A DNA stretch of 35,956 bases from Prevotella sp. Lineage in GTDB: Bacteria > Bacteroidota > Bacteroidia > Bacteroidales > Bacteroidaceae. Made by a program: the position numbers and the translations under genes. The notes beneath the pieces are model-generated. The model was not told the DNA's origin. It did not search any database and worked only from the letters and a program-made list of their open reading frames with translations. The stretch lies in the NCBI GenBank assembly GCA_017478085.1, contig JAFVEE010000122.1, forward strand, positions 1 through 35,956, written 5' to 3'. The stretch's first letter is position 1. Every line of letters begins with the position of its first letter. Of this stretch, positions 1 through 6,992 are shown in pieces.

Positions 1-12
1 AGGTACGGCGAA

Positions 13-157
13 ATGGCTGGTAAATAGGCGGCGCTGGCCTGCGTGCCTTTAGGTACGCGACTGAAGCAGAGGAGTATCGCGTACCTAAAGGCACGCTTCC
101 CTATGCCATCTTTTTACCAGCCATGCAGCCGTACCTACGGCACGGCTGCATGGCTGG
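13..157. repeat. Nested palindrome cluster
   Basis: Three inverted repeats are packed into 145 bases with no convincing gene. Positions 13-24 pair with 113-124 (12 nt). Positions 41-60 pair perfectly with 77-96 (20 nt). Positions 117-132 pair perfectly with 142-157 (16 nt) around a 9-nt loop. All share the core GTACCTA..GGCAC or its complement, so they look like copies of one small repeat family. Short reading frames across this stretch are accounted for by the palindromes and are not called as genes. Confidence 0.75.
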
Positions 158-168
158 CTACCCCTATC

Positions 169-191
169 AAGCCCCTACAGGGCTTTCTTTT
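169..191 (+). terminator. Candidate intrinsic terminator for a gene left of the window
   Basis: A 6-bp stem (AAGCCC / GGGCTT) with a 5-nt loop is followed by a T-rich run (TTCTTTT) on the plus strand. The minus-strand SusD gene ends at 238, so this hairpin lies downstream of it but carries T residues only in the plus direction. It would best serve a convergent plus-strand gene lying before position 1. Confidence 0.45.
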
Positions 192-237
192 ACTGTTTTT
201 CATAAGGGCGGGAAAGTTCAGTTAATCATAGCAGCTC

Positions 238-1977
238 CTACGGCAGGGGCAGGTACCAGTTGGCGCTGTCCATCAGCTTGGTGCGCAGGGCGGCATCGGG
301 GGTGCCGGTGCGGCGCGAGATGGGATCGGCCAGATAACTGTTGTCGCCACGGCGCAGGGCCACGCGCATCAGGTCGTAGAAGCGGTAGCCCTCGAAGGCT
401 CCCTCTAAGGCCATCTCGTTGACGATGAGATCCTCAACCAGCGGAATCTGGTAGTCGACGGTGTCCTGACGGTTGGCCAGGGTGGTGGCAGGCTGCGGCA
501 GGGCGTAGAAGTCGTTGATCTGCGAGTCGCCCGAACCTAAGGAGTGCACGCCGATGGTGGTCTCCTTGGTGAAGACGTTGCCGTCGAACTTGATCAGGTC
601 GCCAGCACGCTGCTGCTCCAGGGAGTCTACATAGAGCGTGACGTTCTCGGGGCAGAGGCCGTACTTCAGGATGGCCATAGCCGACTGGGGCAGACCGGCA
701 CGGTTCAGAGCCTCGGCATAGCGCAGGTAGACCATCGTGATGCGGTAGGTGGCCACTTGGTTGACCCAGATCTTGCTGATGCTCTGCCTGATGGCCGAAT
801 ACTCGGAGTACTCGTCCTGGGCACCGCTCGAATACTGGTTGAAGTACGAGTAGAGACGCAGGTCGCCCACGAGCAGGTCGTCGAGCATACCCGTTCGGGG
901 CACGTAGATGGTGTCGGTGCGGGCATCGGTCTTGTGCTCCATACAGTAGACCTGCGAAGCCGAGAGCTGGCGCATGCCTGCCGAGGGGGTGAGCTGGAAG
1001 TAGTAGTTATTCTCTGAGGTCGACGCGTAGATGTTCCTGAGCTCGCTCACCGTGCCGTAGAACACCTGGCCCTCCATCGGGATGAAGCTCAGGATCTCGG
1101 ACGAGGAAGTGGGAAGATAGGCATTGGTGGGATAGCGGAACTCGCTGGGGTCGGTCCAGGTGATGCGGCTGCTGTAGCGCAGCTGCACGGGCTCCTTCTC
1201 GTCGTTCAGGTAGCTATTGTACCAGCGGGCAGCCTCCTCGTAGCGGCCGGCCCAGAGGCACAAGTCGCCTAAGAGCACGCGCACGGGGATGAAGAAGTAT
1301 TGCGGGTCCCAGCTGCCAATGGCACCAAAGTCGGGCAGCAGGGTCATGGCGTAGGGCGTGAGGTCGGTGATGAAGTAGTTGCACACGTCGGCAATGCTCT
1401 TGCGCGGCTGGCTCATGGCGTCGCGGGCCTCCTGCTCGGTCATCACAGGCTCGGTGACCAGGGGCACCTGGCCGTAGGCCTGCACCAGCTGCAGGTAGGT
1501 CCAGGCACGGTAGGCCTTGACCACGGCATACTCGCGCTCGAAGATCTTGCGGCCACGGCGCTGCAGGGCCGTGTCGGCGTGGGCCAGGTAGTAGTTGCAG
1601 TTGTTGATCACGGCGTAGTAGTCGCTCACCTGGTTGTACTTGTTCTGCTGTGAGAAGTCGAAGGCCGAGAGGCGCTTCAGGTCGGCCGAGGCGGCATCGG
1701 TGGTGACGGCCAGATCGCCGCGGGCCTCGCCCAGGAGCACGGTGCGGTCGGCAATGGTCTGCATGGCATTGACGATGCCCAGCACGCTATACACCGAGTC
1801 GGTGGTGTGGTTCAGGGTGTTGTCCTCGGCAAACTCCACCAGTTCCGAGTCGGTGTCGAGCATATTGGAGCAGGAGGACAAAGAGACCCCCACCCCGCCT
1901 CCCCCTACGAGGGGGAGGAGTGTATAGATGGTAAAACGGAACGCTCTTCCTATTTTATCTTTCAACTCTTGTATCAT
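238..1977 (-). CDS. SusD/RagB-like glycan-binding outer-membrane lipoprotein (579 aa)
   Basis: This is the surface lipoprotein that caps a SusC barrel and captures oligosaccharide. Family signatures are an AYRAWTYLQLVQAYGQVPL-type helix in the N-terminal TPR-like part and a C-terminal FEGYRFYDLMR motif. The start at 1977 is preferred; an upstream ATG at 2010 would only add a lysine/isoleucine-rich stretch encoded by AT-rich leader DNA. The lipobox is LSSC with Cys36. The signal-peptide core (TLLPLVGGGGVGVSLSSC) is encoded by a dispersed GC-rich palindromic repeat, which makes it longer and glycine-rich. It is the last gene of the seven-gene operon, 92 nt after the stop of its SusC partner. 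The family is clear; the ligand is unknown. Confidence 0.9.
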   Translation of the reverse strand: MIQELKDKIGRAFRFTIYTLLPLVGGGGVGVSLSSCSNMLDTDSELVEFAEDNTLNHTTDSVYSVLGIVNAMQTIADRTVLLGEARGDLAVTTDAASADLKRLSAFDFSQQNKYNQVSDYYAVINNCNYYLAHADTALQRRGRKIFEREYAVVKAYRAWTYLQLVQAYGQVPLVTEPVMTEQEARDAMSQPRKSIADVCNYFITDLTPYAMTLLPDFGAIGSWDPQYFFIPVRVLLGDLCLWAGRYEEAARWYNSYLNDEKEPVQLRYSSRITWTDPSEFRYPTNAYLPTSSSEILSFIPMEGQVFYGTVSELRNIYASTSENNYYFQLTPSAGMRQLSASQVYCMEHKTDARTDTIYVPRTGMLDDLLVGDLRLYSYFNQYSSGAQDEYSEYSAIRQSISKIWVNQVATYRITMVYLRYAEALNRAGLPQSAMAILKYGLCPENVTLYVDSLEQQRAGDLIKFDGNVFTKETTIGVHSLGSGDSQINDFYALPQPATTLANRQDTVDYQIPLVEDLIVNEMALEGAFEGYRFYDLMRVALRRGDNSYLADPISRRTGTPDAALRTKLMDSANWYLPLP

Positions 1978-2054
1978 AATTATTTTCTTTATTATAATCT
2001 TTATTAGCAATTCTGACCACTCCCCTCCCTCACAGGGAGGGGCAGGGGGTGGGT
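1885..2054. repeat. Inverted palindromic doublet across the SusD start
   Basis: One arm (1885-1918) lies inside the signal-peptide coding sequence and contains CCTCCCCC-loop-GGGGGAGG. The opposite-orientation arm (2022-2054) lies in the gap after the SusC stop and contains CCCCTCCCT-CAC-AGGGAGGGG followed by a G-rich tail. The AT-rich spacer holds the start codon at 1977. A partial second copy of the G-rich tail runs up to the SusC stop at 2070. Each arm can fold alone, and the arms are largely complementary to each other. Confidence 0.8.
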
Positions 2055-2069
2055 CTTCAGGGGGTGGGC

Positions 2070-5000
2070 CTACAGATTAATGTTCACACCCAGCGAGAAG
2101 CTGCGGCCAGCCGAGAGCAGACCACGGTCGATGCCCTGCGAAAGGATGCCTCCGGCCATAGCGCAGTCGGGGTTGCTGCCCAGATAGCGGGTGATGGTGA
2201 AGAGGTTCGAGGCATTGCCCCAGATGGTGATGCCCTGCAGGTAGGTGCTCTGGATGGGCAGGTACCAGGAGAGGGTGACGGAGCTGAGGCGCAGGTAGGA
2301 GCCATCCTCAATCCAGCGGTCGCTGAACGAGCTGTTGCCCATAGGATCGCCGTAGGCCACGCGGGGAATGTCGGTCTGCTGACCCTCGGTAGTCCAGCGG
2401 TAGTTCATAGCCGTGGTCTGGTTGAGGAACAGGCTGCCGCCCTCGAGCAGCGAGCGCTCGTAGTTGTAGACGTCGTTGCCCAGCGAGTAGTTCATCACGG
2501 CCTGCAGCTTCAGGTTCTTATAGCTGAGCGTGGTCGAGATGTTGCCGTAGATGTCGGGGTTGGGATTGCCAATGACCACGCGGTCGTCGGCAGCCTCGCG
2601 GTCGTCGCCAGCATAGATCTCGCCGTCGCCATTGCGGTCGTAGAAGCGCATGTCGCCAGCCTGGAAGAAGACGGGGTTGCCATTGTCGTTCAGCTTGTAG
2701 TAGCCATCGGCGGCGGCATCGGCGGCAGTGGTGTAGACGCCCTCGGTCTTCAGACCGTAGAACAGGCCCACGGGCTGGCCCACCTGGGTGATGATGGTGC
2801 CGCCATAGAGGTTGGTCTTGATGGCACGGTCGTCGTTGGGCAGGGCCGTCACCTTATTATTATAGTGGCCTGCCGAGGCTCCCAGCTCCCAGCCGAAGTC
2901 CTTCAGGGCGAGCACCTTGGCGTTGACGGCAACGTCGAAGCCGGCGTTCTCCAGCTTGCCCTCGTTGCTCCAGTTCTGCTGCAAGCCGCTGGTCCAGGCC
3001 AGCTGGCGCAGCGACAGCAGGTTCGAGGTCCAGCTCTTGAACAGGTTCAGGCGCACGCTGAGGCGGTTGTTCAGGAAGTTGCCAGTGAGTCCGGCCGTGA
3101 GGCGGCTGGTGGTCTCCCACTGCAGGTCGGTGTTGCCAATGTTGCCAATGAGCTTGCCGGTGGCTTCCTCGGCCAGCATGCGGCGGGCAACGAAGTAGGT
3201 GCGCGAGGCGGTGTAGTCGATGTCGTCGTTGCCGGTCATATCGAAGCCCACGTTGAGGCGCAGGTAGTCGATGCCCTTCACACCGGCGAGCCACTTCTCG
3301 TTGGTGAGCACCCAGGCTCCCTCGATGCTGGGGAACAGGCCCCACGACACGCCACCCAGGTGCAGGCCCGACACATCGTCGCCGAAGCGCGAGGAGGCCT
3401 GGGCCGAGAGGCCCACGTTGGCATAGAAGCGGCTGGCATAGTCGTAGCCGGCCAGTGCATACCAGGTGAGCTCGCGGGTCTTGTCGTCGGCACCGTCGGT
3501 GTCCTTGAAGCGCAGCGAGGTCGACATGTTGGGCGTCTTGTCGTTGCTGGTGTCGTAGCCGCGCTGCGAGGTGAGCGTGTACTCGCTGCTCAGGAAGCGC
3601 AGGCCGGCCTTCACGTCGACGTTGTGGGCACCGTAGCGGTTGGCCCAGGTCAGGCGGGTGTCGCTCTGGATGGCCGTCTGGCGGGCTGCCATGCTCTGTG
3701 CAATGTTGTGCAGATAGGTGTCCTCATCGAGACCTTCGACGGTGAAGGTGGGCACACCCTGACGGGGCAGGTAGTAGTTCTCGTTGGTGTTGACCAGCGA
3801 GAGCGTGAAGTGCTCGCTCAGGTCGAGGTGCTTGTTCAGATGGAACTGCGGGGTGATGGCAAACGTGATGAGACGGTTACCAAACGAGTTGCGGTTCTTG
3901 CCGTCGCCGTGCTCCAGAATGCTCTTGGGGTTGGCCAGACGGCCCTTGCCCTGGAACTTGCCCTCCAGATAGTCGTCGGCCTCGGCCAGGTAGTGGCTCA
4001 GACGGCCGTGCTTGTCGTAGGCGTAGGGCGAGAGGAAGGGCGACTTGGCCAGGGCGATGAAGCCCGGCGAGGTGATGACCGTGGCGAGGGGATCGGCAGG
4101 TGCGGCGTCGTCGCGCAGCGAGCGGTCGACGTCGCTGTAGGAGGCATCGAAGCGCACATCGAGCCACTTGGCCACGGTGATGTCGCTGTTCAGTCGCATG
4201 TTGAAGCGCGAGTAGTCGTTCTCCTTCAGCGTGCTGTTGCCCAGTGAGTAGCCCACCGAGAGGTTGTAGCTGGCGGCATTGTCGCCACCCTGCACGTTGA
4301 TGTTGTAGTTCTGCGAGAAGGCGTTCTCGTAGACCTCGTCGGTCCAGTCGGTCTCGTTGTAGTACTGCTTATAGTAAAAGTAATCTTCCTCGCTGTTCAG
4401 GAACTTCATCTGGCCCAGCTGGTTGGGGTTCATCTTGCCCGACAGCAGCTGGCTGGCATAGAGGCGATAGTCCTCGGCCTTCATCATCTCGGGCAGACGG
4501 GGCACCAGCTCGTAGCGGCCATTGATGGTGAGGTCGATCTTGGTGGCCATCGACTTGTTGCGCTTGGTCTTGATGAGCAGCACGCCACCGGCACCCTTGG
4601 CGCCGTAGAGGGCGGTACCGTTCTTGAGCACCTCGACGCTCTCGATGTCGTTCACGTTGAGGTTGGCCAGCATATTGTTGAAGTAGCCGTCGTGCAGCAG
4701 CTGGCGCGAGTACTGCATGTCCATAATCACGCCGTCGACCACCACGAGGGGCTGGGCGTTGGCATTGAGCGAGTTGATGCCCTGGATGAGCATCATCTGG
4801 CCCATGCCGGGAATGCCGCCGTGGCTCACGGTGCGCATGTCGGCACCTAAGCGCTGGGCCACGAGCGGGTCGATGCTCAGCTCAGAGGTATTGTCGAACT
4901 GGCCAGTCTGGCCACTCAGCGTGGCGGTGGTGGTGCGGCTGTAGGTCTCGCTGAAGGCGGTGCTGCTATACAGGCGGCCATCGGCCTTGTCGCCGGCAAT

Positions 5001-5258
5001 GGCCTGCTGCAAGAGGCTGTAGCCATCAACGTTCATCAGCACCGAGCGGGTATAGTCGGGCACCTTCAGCTCGTAGTGTCCCTGCTCGTCGGTCATCGAC
5101 GAGTAGCGGCGGTCGCCGTAGGCAGCCACGATGACACCGGCCATGGGCTTGCCCGTGACGGCATCGACCACGTCGCCCGTGACGACCTTCAAATTGTCCT
5201 GTGCTGCCACCGAGGCCCCGGCCAGCAGCATCATTGCTGATAAGATATGCTTCTTCAT
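2070..5258 (-). CDS. SusC/RagA-like TonB-dependent outer-membrane transporter (1062 aa)
   Basis: This is the energised outer-membrane barrel that imports oligosaccharides with its SusD lid. A signal peptide of about 19 residues (MKKHILSAMMLLAGASVAA) is followed by a CarboxypepD_reg-like domain at about 25-95. The plug is at about 135-240, with PLVVVDGVIMD and the SusC signature NDIESVEVLKNGTALYGAKGA. The remainder is the 22-strand barrel. No STN domain precedes the plug, so ECF sigma signalling through this copy is unlikely. The start is 2 nt after the stop of the FAS1 gene at 5261, so translation is probably coupled. The SusD partner follows. Substrate cannot be read from sequence. Confidence 0.93.
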   Translation of the reverse strand: MKKHILSAMMLLAGASVAAQDNLKVVTGDVVDAVTGKPMAGVIVAAYGDRRYSSMTDEQGHYELKVPDYTRSVLMNVDGYSLLQQAIAGDKADGRLYSSTAFSETYSRTTTATLSGQTGQFDNTSELSIDPLVAQRLGADMRTVSHGGIPGMGQMMLIQGINSLNANAQPLVVVDGVIMDMQYSRQLLHDGYFNNMLANLNVNDIESVEVLKNGTALYGAKGAGGVLLIKTKRNKSMATKIDLTINGRYELVPRLPEMMKAEDYRLYASQLLSGKMNPNQLGQMKFLNSEEDYFYYKQYYNETDWTDEVYENAFSQNYNINVQGGDNAASYNLSVGYSLGNSTLKENDYSRFNMRLNSDITVAKWLDVRFDASYSDVDRSLRDDAAPADPLATVITSPGFIALAKSPFLSPYAYDKHGRLSHYLAEADDYLEGKFQGKGRLANPKSILEHGDGKNRNSFGNRLITFAITPQFHLNKHLDLSEHFTLSLVNTNENYYLPRQGVPTFTVEGLDEDTYLHNIAQSMAARQTAIQSDTRLTWANRYGAHNVDVKAGLRFLSSEYTLTSQRGYDTSNDKTPNMSTSLRFKDTDGADDKTRELTWYALAGYDYASRFYANVGLSAQASSRFGDDVSGLHLGGVSWGLFPSIEGAWVLTNEKWLAGVKGIDYLRLNVGFDMTGNDDIDYTASRTYFVARRMLAEEATGKLIGNIGNTDLQWETTSRLTAGLTGNFLNNRLSVRLNLFKSWTSNLLSLRQLAWTSGLQQNWSNEGKLENAGFDVAVNAKVLALKDFGWELGASAGHYNNKVTALPNDDRAIKTNLYGGTIITQVGQPVGLFYGLKTEGVYTTAADAAADGYYKLNDNGNPVFFQAGDMRFYDRNGDGEIYAGDDREAADDRVVIGNPNPDIYGNISTTLSYKNLKLQAVMNYSLGNDVYNYERSLLEGGSLFLNQTTAMNYRWTTEGQQTDIPRVAYGDPMGNSSFSDRWIEDGSYLRLSSVTLSWYLPIQSTYLQGITIWGNASNLFTITRYLGSNPDCAMAGGILSQGIDRGLLSAGRSFSLGVNINL

Positions 5259-5260
5259 TG

Positions 5261-6913
5261 TTATTCAGATTTAGAGGTACGGGGACGAAGGTAAATGCAG
5301 TCGAGATACATCTCGCGGGCGTATTGCGAGGTCTGGCGGGCCGTGATAGAGCACTGCAGGCGCACGCTCACCTTGATGTCTTGCTGATCGTAGTTGCAGG
5401 CGGGGAAGTGGAAGGCCTCGGCCAGCACGATGGTGTCGACAAGCTCGGGCTTGTTGGTGAACTCCTTGTTGTTGCAGTTGAACACCTGTTCAGCACCCTT
5501 CTCGTCGACATAGTTCACGTAGGCCCTGAACTTGTTGGGCTTCAGGTCGGGGTCTTTCTGGTTGGCCACCGACTTGGGCAGCACAACGGCGCAGATGTCG
5601 TAAGTGCCCGAGAGGGTGTTGTTCACACGGAAGGTCACTTCCCAGTTTGACGTGCCGCTTTCGGGAACGATGTCGAGGTAGGCACCTTCCGAAATGCTGT
5701 CGGTAGCCAGTCGGCGCGTGTTGTAGGTGCAGGCGCGGTAGTTCGTGATGAGCGATGTCTGCTCGCCCTCGCTCCACAGCTCCTTGAAGTAGGTCTGCTC
5801 GGGGGTGAAGGGCCACTCCTGGGTCTTGTAGAGCACGCCGTTGCTGCACGCTACGGGCGTGGCCTGGCTGAGCACGCCGCCCTCGGCAAAGGGCTTGTAG
5901 AACACGTGGTACTCGGGCTTCAGGCGGTTGTAGGGCACGGAGATGAGCGAGTCGTCGACAGACTTCTGGTCGGTCATGTTATAGACGGCATCGCTCAGCA
6001 GGGCGTAGGTAGTCCAGTAGTGCTGCAGCGAGTCGCGCTTCAGCATCTTCTCGTCGTACTGGAAGTACTGCTCGGCCTCCTGCCAGGCCTTCTTCCAGCC
6101 GGCCTCGGTGGGAGCCACCACCCAGTAGGTAGAGTCTTCGGCAGCAATGAGGCCCAGGCGGTTCAGGAAGCGGTTGCGCTCGATGACCACCGAGTCTACA
6201 TAGACGGGCACGCCCTCGACGATGCCGCTCGACACGGAGGCGTCGGCATCGAAGTAGTCCTCATCGTAACGGCGCAGCGACTGGCCCACGACGCTGAACT
6301 CGGGCACGTCGCACAGGGTCTCGTAGAGGCTGTACTCGTAGGGCAGCGGCTGACTGATGACGTGGAGCACGCCGTTCTTGGCGTGGTTGTTGGCCTGGCT
6401 CACGGCGATGTCCTGAATGGAGCTGGCACCGATCTCCACATACTTGGAGTTGAGCAGCAGGATGGGCTTGCCGTCGGGCGTGAGCGAGGTGACGGTGCGC
6501 GAGAGGTGGTTCTTGACGAAGAACTTCTCGACCACCGAGTCGCCCTGGTTGGTCTGCACCAGCTGCAGGAGCGAGTCCTTATTGAAGGTGCCGTTCAGGG
6601 GAGCCACCACGGTGAACGACTGGCCGCTGCTGAGCAGGTCGGCATAGCTCACCGAGGTCTTCTTGTGCATACGGAACACCTTGGTCTGCTGCAGCACCTC
6701 GCGGAAGTCGCTCAGCTGCGGGTTGGCTTCAAGCTGCTCCCACAGGGTCTGGTTGCTGCCACCCGTGGCATCGGTGCCATCGTAGTGGTCGTCCCAGTCG
6801 GAGCAGGAGGTCAGCAGCCCACCCCCAACCCCTCCCCAAGTGAGGGGGGCTAAGATACCACAGACCCCAAGAAGCGATGTTCTTATTCTCTTTAATATCA
6901 TGTGTCTGTTCAT
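5261..6913 (-). CDS. FAS1-domain surface lipoprotein with C-terminal beta domain (550 aa)
   Basis: Lipobox LLTSC (Cys37) is followed by acidic SDWDDHYDG, consistent with surface export of Bacteroidetes lipoproteins. Two fasciclin-like repeats follow: about 55-200 (LSDFREVLQQ, FTVVAPLNGTFNKDSL, NGVLHVISQPLPY) and about 205-370 (YWVVAPTEAGWKKA, CSNGVLYKT). The last 170 residues look like an all-beta binding module. The N-terminal 40 residues closely resemble those of the unrelated SusD at 9003-10721 and include the repeat-encoded APLTWGGVGGGLLTSC. An in-frame ATG at 6901 is an alternative start. FAS1 domains mediate adhesion in other organisms. Here a glycan-binding role alongside SusCD is inferred from position. 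Confidence 0.82.
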   Translation of the reverse strand: MNRHMILKRIRTSLLGVCGILAPLTWGGVGGGLLTSCSDWDDHYDGTDATGGSNQTLWEQLEANPQLSDFREVLQQTKVFRMHKKTSVSYADLLSSGQSFTVVAPLNGTFNKDSLLQLVQTNQGDSVVEKFFVKNHLSRTVTSLTPDGKPILLLNSKYVEIGASSIQDIAVSQANNHAKNGVLHVISQPLPYEYSLYETLCDVPEFSVVGQSLRRYDEDYFDADASVSSGIVEGVPVYVDSVVIERNRFLNRLGLIAAEDSTYWVVAPTEAGWKKAWQEAEQYFQYDEKMLKRDSLQHYWTTYALLSDAVYNMTDQKSVDDSLISVPYNRLKPEYHVFYKPFAEGGVLSQATPVACSNGVLYKTQEWPFTPEQTYFKELWSEGEQTSLITNYRACTYNTRRLATDSISEGAYLDIVPESGTSNWEVTFRVNNTLSGTYDICAVVLPKSVANQKDPDLKPNKFRAYVNYVDEKGAEQVFNCNNKEFTNKPELVDTIVLAEAFHFPACNYDQQDIKVSVRLQCSITARQTSQYAREMYLDCIYLRPRTSKSE

Positions 6914-6990
6914 ATTTCTTCTCTTTATTAATTTCTAATGAATAAATCTAACCTTTCTCCCCTCCCTTGGGGAGGGGCAGGGGTGGGCCC
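6817..6990. repeat. Inverted palindromic doublet across a FAS1 lipoprotein start
   Basis: The coding arm is 6817-6850 (GCCCACCCCCAACCCCTCC and continuing). The upstream arm is 6959-6990 (CCCCTCCC-TTGG-GGAGGGG plus a G-rich tail), in opposite orientation. The start codon at 6913 is in the AT-rich spacer. The upstream arm ends 2 nt before the stop codon of the preceding gene at 6993. The whole segment aligns by eye with 10625-10800. Confidence 0.85.
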
Positions 6991-6992
6991 TT

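Noticed and set aside
43-422. Short plus-strand frames at the left edge
   Set aside because: They run through palindromes and into the antisense of SusD, and show no recognisable protein features.
2049-4247. Very long plus-strand open frame opposite SusC (732 codons), and similar ones at 11321-14023, 17349-19463 and minus 20846-22582
   Set aside because: They are antisense to clear SusC, GH95 and GH140 genes, have low-complexity Val/Ala/Gly/His-rich products with no domains, and follow from GC-rich codon use in the real genes.
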